From the NCBI RefSeq assembly GCF_025244745.1, contig NZ_CP104213.1, positions 248,001 to 312,000 on the forward strand: a stretch of DNA of 64,000 nt, written 5' to 3'. Position 1 is the stretch's first letter. Each line of letters opens with the position of its first letter. Position numbers and translations under genes: made by a program. Of this stretch, positions 46,520 through 59,252 are shown in pieces. Origin of the DNA: Deinococcus rubellus (GTDB lineage Bacteria > Deinococcota > Deinococci > Deinococcales > Deinococcaceae). The notes under the pieces were generated by a model. The model searched no databases and had not been told where the DNA came from. It worked only from the letters and a program-made list of their open reading frames with translations.

Positions 46520-47659
46520 ATGAAGCGTACCCTGCTCTTTTCCCTGACCGCCCTGCTGCTCTCGTCGGCCAGCGCCGAAGTCCGAATCGGCGTGGTCATC
46601 AGCGCCACCGGCCCCGCCGCCAGCCTGGGCATTCCCGAAAAAAATACGGTGGCCCTGCTGCCCAAGAAAATCGCTGGGCAAGACATCACCTACATCATCC
46701 TCGACGACGCGTCCGACACCACCACCGCCGTCACCGACACCCGCAAGCTGATTCAGGACAACAAGGTGGACCTGATTCTGGGCACCACCACCACGCCCGC
46801 CAGCCTGGCCATGATCGACGTGGTGGTGCAGGCCAAGGTGCCGATGATCAGCCTGGCCGCTTCCGAGAGCATCATCAAACCGGTGGACGACAAGAAGCGC
46901 TGGGTCTTCAAGACGCCGCAGACCGACGCCATCATGGCCGCTGCCATCGTGGACCACATGGCCAAGAACGGCGTCAAGACGGTGGGCTACATCGGCTTCA
47001 ACGACGCTTATGGCGAGGGCTGGTTTGCCGAGTTGCAGAAGAACGCCGCCGCCAAGGGCATCAAGATCGTCGGCTCCGAGCGCTACAACCGCACCGACAC
47101 CAGCGTGACGGCCCAGGCCCTCAAGGTGGCTGCCGCCAAACCCGACGCCGTGCTGATCGGCGCGTCGGGTGTGCCGGGGGTGCTGCCGCAAAAGGCGCTG
47201 CGTGACCGGGGCTATGCGGGCAAGATCTACCAGACGCACGGCGTCGCCAATCCCGACTTTCTGCGCGTTGGCGGCAAGGACGTGGAGGGCGCGATTTTGC
47301 CCGCTGGCCCGATTCTGGTGGCCGACCAGCTCCCCGACACCAACCCCGACAAGAAAGTCGGCCTGAGTTATACCAATCAGTACGAATCCCTGTACGGCAA
47401 GGACTCGGTCAGCACCTTCGGGGGGCATATGTACGACGCCGGACTGATCTTGCAAAAAGCCATTCCCAAGGCGCTCAAGGTCGCCAAACCCGGCACGCCG
47501 GAATTCCGTGAGGCGCTTCGCACGGCCATCGAGGGCACCCGCAACGTCATCGGCGTACACGGCATCTTCAACATGTCGGCCACCGACCACCTGGGCCTCG
47601 ACGCCCGCTCCCGCGTGATGGTTGTCGTGCAGGACGGAACCTGGAAGCTGCTGAAGTAA
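46520..47659 (+). CDS. Branched-chain amino-acid ABC substrate-binding protein
   Basis: 379 aa. Signal peptide ([19 protein letters not shown]) then a LivK-type periplasmic-binding fold: [77 protein letters not shown] 46520 has AAGGAG 5 nt upstream and a TATACT -10 box at 46451-46456. First gene of an operon with permease and ATPase genes; a terminator separates it from livH, which would keep the binding protein in excess. Ligand: branched-chain or related amino acids, inferred from family. Confidence 0.92.
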   Translation: MKRTLLFSLTALLLSSASAEVRIGVVISATGPAASLGIPEKNTVALLPKKIAGQDITYIILDDASDTTTAVTDTRKLIQDNKVDLILGTTTTPASLAMIDVVVQAKVPMISLAASESIIKPVDDKKRWVFKTPQTDAIMAAAIVDHMAKNGVKTVGYIGFNDAYGEGWFAELQKNAAAKGIKIVGSERYNRTDTSVTAQALKVAAAKPDAVLIGASGVPGVLPQKALRDRGYAGKIYQTHGVANPDFLRVGGKDVEGAILPAGPILVADQLPDTNPDKKVGLSYTNQYESLYGKDSVSTFGGHMYDAGLILQKAIPKALKVAKPGTPEFREALRTAIEGTRNVIGVHGIFNMSATDHLGLDARSRVMVVVQDGTWKLLK

Positions 47660-47676
47660 GTCAACGGTTCAAAAGA

Positions 47677-47702
47677 GGCGGCTTGCGGGCCGCCCTTTTT
47701 TT
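47677..47702 (+). terminator. Intrinsic terminator between binding protein and permease genes
   Basis: GGCGGC (47677-47682) pairs with GCCGCC (47689-47694), followed by seven T (47696-47702). Partial read-through would feed livH. Confidence 0.8.
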
Positions 47703-47754
47703 GAGTCTGGATCAACGCTTTGCTCACCACCCCATTACCTGGAGGCCACCTACC

Positions 47755-48810
47755 TTGGACTTAGCCCAGATGTTTGACCCCGCCATCTTTCCCGTGCTGG
47801 CCGCTGACGGCCTGACCAACGGCGCGGTCTACGCGCTGCTCAGCCTCGCTCTGGTGCTGGTCTTCGCCGTCACGCGGGTCATCTTCGTGGCGCAGGGCGA
47901 GTTCGTCTCGTTTGGAGCGCTCACCCTCGCCAGCCTGCAACTCGGCAGGGTGCCGGGCACGCTGTGGCTGGTGCTGGCGCTGCTGGCGATGAGCGCGGTG
48001 GTGGAGGGTATTTCGCAGGTGAGGCAGGGGCAGGGCCGCCGGGCCGGGCTGGTGCTGCTGTCGGCGGTGGCGGTGGGCACAGGGCTGTGGGCGCTGCTGA
48101 CCTGGCTGGCTCCGCTCAAGCTGGCGCTGCCGCTGCAAGTTCTGCTCACCCTGCTGCTGGTCGTGCCGCTGGGGCCGCTGTCCTACCGACTGGCCTTCAT
48201 GCCGCTGCGGGAAGCCAGCACGCTCGTTCTCCTGATCGCTGCCGTCAGCCTCCACCTGATTCTCAGCGGCCTGGGACTGGCCTTCTTCGGAGCGGAGGGG
48301 TCGCGCACGCCTGCCTTTGCCGAGGGCCAGGTCACGCTGGGGCAGGTGCAACTCAGCGCCCAGAGCCTCGTGACCATTCTGGTCAGTGCGGTGCTGATGC
48401 TGGCCCTCTATTTCTTCTTTGACCGCACCCTGGCGGGCAAGGCGCTCAGGGCCACCGCCGTTAACCGGCTGGGGGCACGCCTGAGCGGCATCAGTCCGGT
48501 GCGGGCAGGCTACGTCAGCTTCACGCTGGCCGCTGCCATCGGCGCGCTCAGCGGCCTGCTGATCGGTCCCTCCACCCCGCTGAGCTACGACAGCGGCTTC
48601 ATCATCGGCCTCAAGGGCTTCGTGGGGGCCATTATCGGTGGGCTGGTGTCGTATCCGGTGGCGGCGCTCGGCGCGGTGCTGGTGGGCCTGCTGGAGAGCT
48701 TCGCCTCATTCAGCTTCAGCGCCTGGAAGGAAGTCATCGTCTTTGGGCTGATTCTGCCGGTGCTGCTGTGGAGGTCGCTCACCACCCGCCACGCCGAGGA
48801 AGAAGAATGA
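47755..48810 (+). CDS. livH: Branched-chain amino-acid ABC permease LivH
   Basis: 351 aa, many membrane helices, LivH family: [100 protein letters not shown] prefer TTG 47755 with GGAGG 9 nt upstream; ATG 47770 is possible. The TGA overlaps the ATG of the next gene. An extra helix pair (~60 residues) compared with E. coli LivH lies near the N-terminus. Confidence 0.88.
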   Translation: MDLAQMFDPAIFPVLAADGLTNGAVYALLSLALVLVFAVTRVIFVAQGEFVSFGALTLASLQLGRVPGTLWLVLALLAMSAVVEGISQVRQGQGRRAGLVLLSAVAVGTGLWALLTWLAPLKLALPLQVLLTLLLVVPLGPLSYRLAFMPLREASTLVLLIAAVSLHLILSGLGLAFFGAEGSRTPAFAEGQVTLGQVQLSAQSLVTILVSAVLMLALYFFFDRTLAGKALRATAVNRLGARLSGISPVRAGYVSFTLAAAIGALSGLLIGPSTPLSYDSGFIIGLKGFVGAIIGGLVSYPVAALGAVLVGLLESFASFSFSAWKEVIVFGLILPVLLWRSLTTRHAEEEE

Positions 48811-50566
48811 GACTAGGTTCCCGCACCTGGCTGGCCCTGGCCTTCTTCGCCGTCATTGCCCTACTGCCCTTCCTCCTGCCCACCTTTTACCTGACCCTGC
48901 TCGGCAACGTCGGCATTTACGCGCTGGTGGCACTGGGCCTGGTGCTATTGACGGGCGTGGCGGGCAGCACCAGCTTCGGACAGGCGGCCTTCATGGGCGT
49001 TGGAGCATACACCAGCGCCGTGCTGTGCCTGCGCTTCGGCCTCTCGCCCTGGCTGACCCTGTTCGCGGCAGTGGTCGTCACGGGGATGGTGGCGCTGATT
49101 CTGGGAGCCATCACGCTACGGATGCAGGGCCACTTTCTGCCACTGGCAACGATTGCCTGGGGCCTGAGCCTCTACTACACCTTCGGCAACGCGCCGTTCG
49201 CGGGCGGCTTTACCGGCCTGACGGGCGTGCCACCGATCTCGCTGTTTGGCCTCGCGCTCAACACGCCCAGCCGCTTTTACTGGCTGGTCTGGGCAGTGCT
49301 GGCGCTGTGCGCCTGGGTCACTCAAAACTTATTGCAAAGCCGCACCGGGCGGGCCATGCGTGCCCTCAGGGGCGGCGTCACGGTGGCCGAGAGTTTCGGG
49401 GTCAACACCTACGCCCTGCGGGTGCAGACCTTCCTGCTCTCGGCGGTGCTGGCAGCGGTGGCGGGCTGGCTCTACGCGCACGGGCAGGGCTTCATCAATC
49501 CCACGCCGTTCGGCTTGCCGCAGGGCATCGAATTTCTGTTCATGGCGGTGGTGGGCGGTTCCGGTTCGGTGGGCGGGGCGATTCTGGGCGCGGGGCTGAT
49601 TACCCTGCTGCGCGACCAGTTGCAAAACCTCCTGCCCAAACTGCTGGGGCAATCCGGCGACTTCGTGACCCCCGTGTTCGGCATTCTGGTCATTCTGATG
49701 CTTCAGGTGGCCCGCGAGGGACTGTGGCCGCTGCTGGAACGGGTGCTGCCCAGGCCCCCGCAAACCCTGATGCCGGGAACTGAACGCCTCCCCCTGCATG
49801 CCAAACCTGCTTCCGGCGAGGAGTTGCTCAAGTTGGAAGGCGTTTCCAAGCATTTCGGCGGCCTCAAAGCGGTCAGTGAGGTGTCGTTCAGCCTCCGAAG
49901 CGGCGAGATTCTGGGCCTGATCGGTCCCAACGGCGCGGGCAAATCCACCCTCTTCAACGTGATTTCCGGGGTGCTGCCGCCGACGTCCGGAAAAGTCACG
50001 CTGCGCGGCAAGGACATCTCGCACTTCGCCTCGCGCCAGATCGCTCGCCTGGGCATGGCCCGCACCTTCCAGCACGTCCGGCTCTTTCCCGAAATGACAC
50101 TGCTCGGCAACGCCATGATGGGCGGCTATGCCCGCGCCCACGCCGGAATGACCCGCAGTTTGCTGCATCTGGAACGTGGCGAGGAGGCGGCACTGCAACA
50201 CGACGCGGCTCGGCAACTGGCGCGGGTGGGATTGGGCAACGTCTTCGAACTGGCGGGCAACCTGCCGCTGGGCCAGCAGCGCATTCTGGAGATTGCGCGG
50301 GCGCTGGTGGCCGACCCGACGTTGCTGCTACTCGACGAACCGGCAGCGGGCCTGCGGGTTGGTGAAAAGCGCGAACTCTCGGCGCTGCTGCGCAAGTTAC
50401 AGGGCGAGGGTGTCACCATCTTGATCGTGGAACATGACATGGACCTGGTGATGAATGTGGTGGACCGCCTGGTCGTCATGAACTACGGCGAGAAGCTGGC
50501 CGAGGGCACGCCCCGCGAGATTCAGCAGCACCCCGCCGTGCGCGAGGCGTACCTGGGCGGCGCAGC

Positions 50567-50570
<4 letters not shown>
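48807..50570 (+). CDS. Fused branched-chain permease-ATPase (LivM-LivG)
   Basis: 587 aa. Residues ~1-310 form the LivM permease ([73 protein letters not shown]). A linker follows, then the LivG ATPase from ~340: [17 protein letters not shown], Walker [11 protein letters not shown]-loop region [34 protein letters not shown]. LivM and LivG are separate in E. coli. The ABC signature region reads LPLGQQR, a weak match to LSGGQ. The fusion makes a half-transporter in one chain. Overlaps both neighbours by 4 nt. Confidence 0.93.
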
Positions 50571-51283
<713 letters not shown>

Positions 51284-51502
51284 GCGTCGTTCGCCACTGT
51301 CGCCAGCCCGCCGTACCTCAGCCGCCTTCACCGCGTCCGTCTGGCGGCACTCGGTCAGTGTGATCAGTGCTGTCCACAACGCCCAGGTCGCCGCGTCTAA
51401 CGGGCATCAAAGAACCTCCTGACTCAACTGAAGACTTCAGGGGCACACTCGGGCGGCCAAATTTTTGACATTCGTTTGACGTCCTAACGTTAAGATGAAA
51501 GT
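51284..51502. other. Short intergenic gap with the DUF945 gene promoter
   Basis: 219 nt. A TAAGAT box (51491-51496) lies 6 nt before the ATG at 51503 (leaderless type). A TTGACA hexamer occurs at 51465-51470, 20 nt further up, too far for an ideal spacing. No gene otherwise. Confidence 0.4.
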
Positions 51503-52894
51503 ATGACCCGCCCCAGTACTGGCCCGCGCCGTTCCCGCCTCCCTGCCCTCGGTATCGGCGTTCTGATCGTGGTCGGCGCGCTCGCCGGGGCCACTGCCTA
51601 CACCGGCAGCCAGACGGTGCAGACCCAGCAGGACTTGGCCCAGACCTTGAAAGCGCAGGTCAACGCTACCGGCTACGCCCGCGTGATCAGCAGCACCTAC
51701 CAGCGCGGTTTCCTGAGCAGCACCCAGACCCTGAACGTGGTGATCGGCAAGGAAGGTGCAGCCAACGCCGTGCCGATGATTGTCGTCAACCACATCCAGC
51801 ATGGGCCGCTGCCGGGCTTCAAAGCGGTGGGCAACGCCCTGATCGACACCGAGGTCAGGTTTGCCGATCCAGCGCTCCAGAAAAAGGTGGAGGACGCCCT
51901 GGGCGGCCAGAAGCCCACCATCCGCACCGTCGTGGGCCTGAGCGGCAGCACCGACACGCAGATCGAGGTGCCTGGTGGTCAGCTCACCGACAGCGGCACC
52001 ACCCTGAGCTGGCAGGCGCTGAGGGGAAATGTACACAACGGCGGCTTGAGCGCCACCACCCAGATGTCCTGGCCCGAACTCAAAGTTACCTCGGACGGTG
52101 ACAGCCTGACCATGAACGGGCTGAGCGTCAGCGGCAGCACCCAGAAGCAGCAGGCGGGCGATCCGCTGGGCGTGGGCGAGCAGATGTTCACCCTCAAATC
52201 GATGACCTACACCGGAACGTCCGGCGAAACGCAGGGTAAGTTCAACCTGAGTGACCTCAAGGTGGGCGGCAAGAGCACGCTCGTCGGCGGCTTTTACGGC
52301 GGCAGTCTCCAGTACGACATTGGCCAGCTCGATTTCGAGATGCCCGGCAGCAGTGCGCAGAACTTCAGGAACGTGCAGCTTCACCTGGGCATGAATCACC
52401 TCAGCCGGGAGCCGCTGGCCCGAATCGTGAACACGCTGACTAACCTCAACCAACAGCTCAGTCGCGCTCCCGAAAGAGCGAAACTGAGCAAGGCACAGGA
52501 GCAGGCCCTCATGGACGACGCGCTGGCGCTGCTCAAAGCGCAGCCGGTCTTCTCGGTTGACCGCCTGAGCCTGACGCAACCCAGCGGCGACATCGTGCTG
52601 AGCGGCAAAGCCGAGCTGCCGGGCGCGGCTGATCTGAGCGCCGAAACGGCCCAGATGCTCAGCAAGGTGCCGATGGCCGCCCTGGGCATGGTCAAGCTGC
52701 AAGCCCGCCTGAGCGCCGCAGAACCAGCCCTGCGCGAACTCCTGGGCAGCTTCGCGCCGGACGCGGCAGCCAGCCTCCAGAGCCTGATCGACGCGGGCTA
52801 CCTCAAGCGTCAGGGCAACACGTTGACCAGCGATCTGGCATTCGGGAACGGCAAGGGCACGGTCAACGGCGAGGCGCTGGGCGGGGGTTTCTGA
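51503..52894 (+). CDS. DUF945 (YdgA-like) protein
   Basis: 463 aa. One N-terminal membrane helix (LPALGIGVLIVVGALAGATAYTGS), then a long beta-rich body typical of DUF945: TYQRGFLSSTQTLNVVIGKEG, NHIQHGPLPGF, QLDFEMPGSSAQNFRN. YdgA-like proteins are anchored in the inner membrane and face the periplasm; function unknown. ATG 51503 follows TAAGAT by 6 nt. Confidence 0.85.
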   Translation: MTRPSTGPRRSRLPALGIGVLIVVGALAGATAYTGSQTVQTQQDLAQTLKAQVNATGYARVISSTYQRGFLSSTQTLNVVIGKEGAANAVPMIVVNHIQHGPLPGFKAVGNALIDTEVRFADPALQKKVEDALGGQKPTIRTVVGLSGSTDTQIEVPGGQLTDSGTTLSWQALRGNVHNGGLSATTQMSWPELKVTSDGDSLTMNGLSVSGSTQKQQAGDPLGVGEQMFTLKSMTYTGTSGETQGKFNLSDLKVGGKSTLVGGFYGGSLQYDIGQLDFEMPGSSAQNFRNVQLHLGMNHLSREPLARIVNTLTNLNQQLSRAPERAKLSKAQEQALMDDALALLKAQPVFSVDRLSLTQPSGDIVLSGKAELPGAADLSAETAQMLSKVPMAALGMVKLQARLSAAEPALRELLGSFAPDAAASLQSLIDAGYLKRQGNTLTSDLAFGNGKGTVNGEALGGGF

Positions 52895-52897
52895 GTC

Positions 52898-53418
52898 TCA
52901 GCGGTTCTCGATCAGGGTAAACTCCCCCGGATCGTCACGCACGTATGGGGCGTCGTCCACCGTCAGGTCGGTGCTGTTGCCGCCGCTGAGGTTCTCGTAG
53001 CGGTAGGTGTGCGGGCCCAGGCGGGTGTAGCGTTGCCGCATCACCCGGCGTGTCAGGGTCGGCACCTCGATCAGGGCGGCCAGCAGTTCGCCGAACTGGC
53101 CGGGCCGCAATTTCAGGCGGCGCAGCGCCAGGGGATTGGCGTAGGGCGTGACACCCAGGGTCGGTGCAGCGGCTGAGGTCGCGCACCTCGCTGTTGTTGG
53201 CCTGGCAGCGGCCCACCGGGATGCGGGTCGGGGTCAGCGATGCCTGCTCCAAACCGCGCACAGCACTTCGACCCGCAAAACGCCCTCAGCGCCGACTTCC
53301 AGCGGGTAGCCAGGATAAATGGCGCGCCCTGGGCCACCTCGACCACAGTGCTGCTGACCCAGCGGTCCCCGGTCCAGCAGAAGCTGTCGACAGGTTGCCA
53401 TAGCGCCCAGCCTGGCAA
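52898..53418 (-). pseudogene. Frameshifted putative glycolipid-binding protein
   Basis: The reading passes through several frames on the minus strand. It starts with MPGWALWQPVDSFCWTGDRWVSSTVVEV (from 53418), then a second frame (EGVLRVEVLCAVW), a third frame (NNSEVRDLSRCTD), and ends in GVTPYANPLALRR...QRYTRLGPHTYRYEN (stop 52898). Removing one C at about 53155-53160 restores CTDLGVTPYAN. These pieces together resemble the PF06475 glycolipid-binding family. At least two, probably three frameshifts mean no intact product, unless they are sequencing errors. Confidence 0.7.
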
Positions 53419-53439
53419 GCTGTGGCAAGCTGAACGCGG

Positions 53440-54006
53440 ATGGCTGACCTCACCGACCCGGCAGGATTGACCCTACGCCCCCAGACGGCCAGAGACGCCC
53501 TGCGCCTGGCTGTCTGGCTCACCGATCCGCAGGCCGAGTGGCGGCAGTGGGACGCGCCCTTTATGCAGGGGCAGGGCGATTTCAGTGGGCAAGGTGAGCT
53601 GGACCCCCAGACGGCGCACGAGCGCCTGATCGTGCTGGGCACTGAGACGAAGGGGGAGCCGATTGGGCTGGTGACGCGCCGCCCGGAAGCGCCGAGCAGC
53701 GGCGGCTGGTGGGAAGTGGGCATTCTGATCTATGACCCCCGGCACTGGGGCGGCGGGCTGGGCACGCGGGCGCTGAGAAGCTGGAGCGCGCTGACCTTCG
53801 AGGAAACCGACGCGCATCTGCTGACTCTGAGCACCTGGAGCGGCAACACCCGGATGCTGCGGGCTGCCGGGCGGGTCGGCTACCATGAGTGCGCCCGCGT
53901 GCGTGAGGCGCGGCTGTGGCAGGGCCAGCGCTACGACAGTGTGCAGATGGAATTGCTGCGCCGCGAGTGGGCCGACCTCGGTGAGCCTGAAGGACCACTC
54001 GCCTAA
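53440..54006 (+). CDS. GNAT-family N-acetyltransferase
   Basis: 188 aa. RimJ/RimL-like GNAT: LTLRPQTARDALRLAVWL, ERLIVLGTETKGEPIGLVT, VGILIYDPRHWGGGLGTRALRSW (acetyl-CoA loop, GxGxG-like), LLTLSTWSGNTRMLRAAGRVGYHECAR, RYDSVQMELLR. Could acetylate a ribosomal or small-molecule amine; substrate unknown. Both neighbours in the stretch 52.9-55.6 kb include decayed genes, but this one is intact. Confidence 0.85.
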   Translation: MADLTDPAGLTLRPQTARDALRLAVWLTDPQAEWRQWDAPFMQGQGDFSGQGELDPQTAHERLIVLGTETKGEPIGLVTRRPEAPSSGGWWEVGILIYDPRHWGGGLGTRALRSWSALTFEETDAHLLTLSTWSGNTRMLRAAGRVGYHECARVREARLWQGQRYDSVQMELLRREWADLGEPEGPLA

Positions 54007-54066
54007 GAACTGCTCAAGTCGCCGGGCGCAGCGCAGGCTTAAGCTCAGGAGTATGACGGGTGGGCC

Positions 54067-54744
54067 GTGAACCGAGGAGCGTTTCTCAATCCAGTAGGCT
54101 TTGTGGCCACCCAGGACCTCAAGGACCGGGGCTGGACCCCGCGCCTGATCACCGAATTTCTGGGCCAGCACGATCAGACCCGGCCCAACGGCCTGATGAT
54201 GGGTCGCCGCCGACTGCCGCCGGTCAAGCTGTATCTGGAGGCGCGGGTGGAGGAGGCCGAGCGAGCGGAACGCTTTCTGCTGGCCCAGCACCGCGCCATG
54301 CAGGCGCGCGAACGTCTGGAAACGGCCAGAGCTGAGCGCCAGGCCAAACGCGCCGCCCGACTCGACGCCGCCGCCGAAGCCTACCGTCCTCAGATCGTGC
54401 CGGAAACGCTCCGCAAGGGCGCAGTCAAAAAAGCCCGCGCACCTTACCTAAACGGCCTGGAGCAGTTTCTGGGCCAGATGAAACAGGGCTTTGCCGCCGA
54501 GCCGCCAAAAGCAAAACCCAGAGCGCCGAGGTCTGGCAAGCCCCCCAAGGCCAGCACACCCAGACCGCTGACCGAGTCAGAGGAAAAGGAGCTGCGCGCC
54601 GCCCTGCTGCGGCGACTGGACACCGCACTGGCAGCGGTTTATACCTGGTTTCCCGACCCTGACGAGGTGGAGGCGAAGAAGGCTGGCCGGACGAAAACGG
54701 GCCAGGCCAAACCCGCCGACTGGCGCAAGTGGGACTGGGATTAA
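54067..54744 (+). CDS. Hypothetical protein with LKDRGWTPRLI motif
   Basis: 225 aa, not identified. The N-terminus (TQDLKDRGWTPRLITEFLGQHDQTRPN) looks like a short helix-turn-helix-like module of the type TxxLKxRGWTxxLIxxxLG. A highly charged Ala/Arg/Glu coiled coil follows (ERAERFLLAQHRAMQARERLETARAERQAKRAAR, split here), then a Pro/Lys tail (PPKAKPRAPRSGKPPKAS) and WFPDPDE. The start is GTG 54067. Nucleic-acid binding is plausible from charge alone. Confidence 0.6.
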   Translation: MNRGAFLNPVGFVATQDLKDRGWTPRLITEFLGQHDQTRPNGLMMGRRRLPPVKLYLEARVEEAERAERFLLAQHRAMQARERLETARAERQAKRAARLDAAAEAYRPQIVPETLRKGAVKKARAPYLNGLEQFLGQMKQGFAAEPPKAKPRAPRSGKPPKASTPRPLTESEEKELRAALLRRLDTALAAVYTWFPDPDEVEAKKAGRTKTGQAKPADWRKWDWD

Positions 54745-54754
54745 GTAGAACAAC

Positions 54755-54772
54755 GTTTATCTTGAGATAAAC
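54755..54772. terminator. Small perfect inverted repeat
   Basis: GTTTATCT (54755-54762) and AGATAAAC (54765-54772), 2-nt gap, 11 nt after the preceding stop codon. A short AT-rich palindrome that could be a terminator or a protein-binding site. Confidence 0.3.
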
Positions 54773-54865
54773 CGAGCGGAGTGAGAAGGTGAAAAAGTAC
54801 AACTAGGCAAGAGTATAGGGATGAAGCGCTTTTTGCAGAATCCCGAAACGGCAATCTGGTTGTAC

Positions 54866-55580
54866 TTAGCGGGGAATCAAATCGGCGCACAGCACTTCCG
54901 GCGGGCTGCCCAGGCCACGCGAGATGTAGAAGACGCCGTTATCAGGTTCACGCCGCGCTCCAGTGTGCCAGCGCCGCCCACGCGCTACCGTCAGGCCGAA
55001 CAGGCGAATCTGTCCGCCGTGGGTATGTCTGGTCAGCAGCCGCACATCGGCCTCGCCACGAAAGCATTCAGGACGCTCAAGCCCGTCAACACTGTTGTCG
55101 TAGCCGTAGATTTGCAGGCGCAGGTCACCAAACGTGATGCTCTCGCCCGCGTTGAGCAGCACCCGCTCCACCCCGGATACACGCCGCAGCACCGCGTCCG
55201 TTTCCAGTGGGGTCATCAGGCGTTTGCAGCCCCGCTCCAGTGTCTCGCACGCTCAGTTGCCCGGCACGAAATAAATATGCGGGCAGGTCATGCGCCCCAG
55301 CTCAGCCAGCACCCGCTCCAGATCACGCAGGTGGCTGACCAGATCGCCCATGGCGCACACCCCATCTGGCTTAGGGCATTGACCCGATTTGAAATGCAGC
55401 CGTTCGGCAAGCGGGTCCGGCCATGCAGATCACTGAGCTACACCACCCGCACGGCGCGGCCACGGCCCACGACCGGCATTCAGCCGCTCGGTTCGCAGCC
55501 AGTGGGTCTCAATGCCCAGCCATAGCGAGGCCGCGGCAGCGCCCACGATCAGCCAGCGCCAGTTCGCCCTCTTTGCTATT
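54866..55580 (-). pseudogene. Frameshifted YkuE-like metallophosphoesterase
   Basis: Minus strand, multiple frames: WRWLIVGAAAASLWLGIETHWLRTERL (N-terminal membrane helix), QLSDLHGRTRLPNG (Asp-x-His metal motif), MGDLVSHLRDLERVLAELG with YFVPGN, then TPLETDAVLRRVSGVERVLL and THGGQIRLFGLTVARG, FYISRGLGSPP, stop TAA at 54866. All pieces fit one YkuE/LpxH-type membrane phosphoesterase, but several frameshifts and stops disrupt it. It therefore appears decayed. Confidence 0.75.
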
Positions 55581-56580
55581 AGCGCAGACCCACCCGCCGC
55601 AGTTCGGCGTCCGCCGCCGCGTTGAAGCGCGAGAACGCTTCTTTGTAAGGTGCGTCCACCGAGGCCCCCGCTGCTGCCACGTGCCCGCCGCCGCCCAGCG
55701 CCACCGCGACGTTCTGGGCGCTGACCCGGCCCCGTGAGCGCAGCGACACCTTGACCCGCTCGCCGTAATCCTTGAACATCACCGCCAGTTCCGCGCCGTC
55801 GGCGTTGCGGATGGTGTTGACATACGATTCCACATCTTCCCATTCGGCCTGGGTGCGCGCCAGGGCCGCCTCGTCCACCCGCGAGCGCACGATCAGGCCG
55901 TCACTGGAAAAGGCCATTTGATCGAGCACCTCGCGCAGCAGGGCGTAGTAGCGCTGCGGGTTGCGGGCCAGCTGGTCGTTGATCCAGGCCAGGTCCGCGC
56001 CGTGTTCGACGAGGTCGGCGGCAGTTCTCAGCACCTGCGGAGTGGTGTTGGAAAAACGGAACGAGCCGGTGTCAGTATTGGTGCCGAGCAGCAGCGGCGT
56101 GGCGATCTCACCGGTCCAGGGAACGCCCAGCGCGTCTACCACGTCCTTGATCATCATGGCCGCCGCCGCCTGCGAGGGGTCCACCAGACTGACAGTGGCC
56201 TCGCGGCGGTTGGTGCCGTGGTGATCAATGTTGACGACCTGCCCCTTAAACGCCGTGATATCGGCCCCAGCCACCCGCGCCAGATCGGTGTTGTCCACGT
56301 CCAGCACAGCAGCCAGCGCACCCTCAGGCCAGCCCTCCAGGCGCGGCAGTACCTCGCCCTCGTGCGGCAGGAACGTCAGGTAGCGCGGCACATCCATGTA
56401 GGTCTGGGCGTCCTGGCCGAGCGATCTCAGCGCCCGCTGGAGGCCCAGGCAACTGCCCAGTGCGTCGCCGTCAGGATCAACGTGCGCCAGGATCACGATG
56501 GGGCCGGGGTGCAACTTCAGGCAGGCTGCCGCCTCCTGCACGAGCTGGGCATAGCGGGGTTCGGCGGCGTTTTGGGTCAT
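55579..56580 (-). CDS. DHH-family phosphoesterase (NrnA/GdpP-like)
   Basis: 333 aa. DHH/DHHA1 architecture: AHVDPDGDALGS (metal motif), AVLDVDNTD, NIDHHGTN (DHH), and C-terminal ALGGGGHVAAAGA (GGGH). Proteins of this class act as nanoRNases, pAp phosphatases or cyclic di-AMP/pApA hydrolases. Because dacA is in this window, pApA or c-di-AMP turnover is possible, but oligoribonuclease activity is equally likely. I chose ATG 56580: TATACT lies 7 nt upstream (leaderless). A longer frame to 56640 exists. Confidence 0.9.
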   Translation of the reverse strand: MTQNAAEPRYAQLVQEAAACLKLHPGPIVILAHVDPDGDALGSCLGLQRALRSLGQDAQTYMDVPRYLTFLPHEGEVLPRLEGWPEGALAAVLDVDNTDLARVAGADITAFKGQVVNIDHHGTNRREATVSLVDPSQAAAAMMIKDVVDALGVPWTGEIATPLLLGTNTDTGSFRFSNTTPQVLRTAADLVEHGADLAWINDQLARNPQRYYALLREVLDQMAFSSDGLIVRSRVDEAALARTQAEWEDVESYVNTIRNADGAELAVMFKDYGERVKVSLRSRGRVSAQNVAVALGGGGHVAAAGASVDAPYKEAFSRFNAAADAELRRVGLR

Positions 56581-56646
56581 AGCGCCGAGTATAAGCACCC
56601 ATCTTAAGAAATCGGTCAGAAGTGTCGCCGACCCGGTCAATTCAGT

Positions 56647-58992
<2,346 letters not shown>

Positions 58993-59082
58993 ATCCACTT
59001 CCTCCAGACGAACAGTTGACCTTGAGTTGCCTTGCTGCTCAAGCTAGCGCGTCTGAGCGGAGTTTGGACCGGGTGCATGAAT

Positions 59083-59155
59083 TTGACTTCGCCCGCATAC
59101 TGCGCTATAATTTTCCTATCAATCAAACGACAGCCGCCTGTGAGGCGGATTTTTT
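59083..59155 (+). ncRNA. Mini transcription unit, copy C (consensus promoter + ~40-nt RNA + terminator)
   Basis: TTGACT (59083-59088), exactly 17 nt, TATAAT (59106-59111, full consensus), then terminator CCGCC (59134-59138) / GGCGG (59144-59148) and T-run (59150-59155). Predicted RNA about 59118-59155. Copy B (16455-16528) matches it from GTGCATGAAT upstream of -35 to the end of the T-run with only a handful of differences, mostly in the loop. It sits alone between divergent and convergent genes, with no ORF to serve. Confidence 0.75.
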
Positions 59156-59252
59156 ATGGCCATCCTTCCCTGACCTGGGCCGTGCCAGCACGTCAGATGA
59201 AACAAGATGGGGAGCCAGAGCCTCAGCCCCAGCCCCCGTGCGCTGAGCCGCT

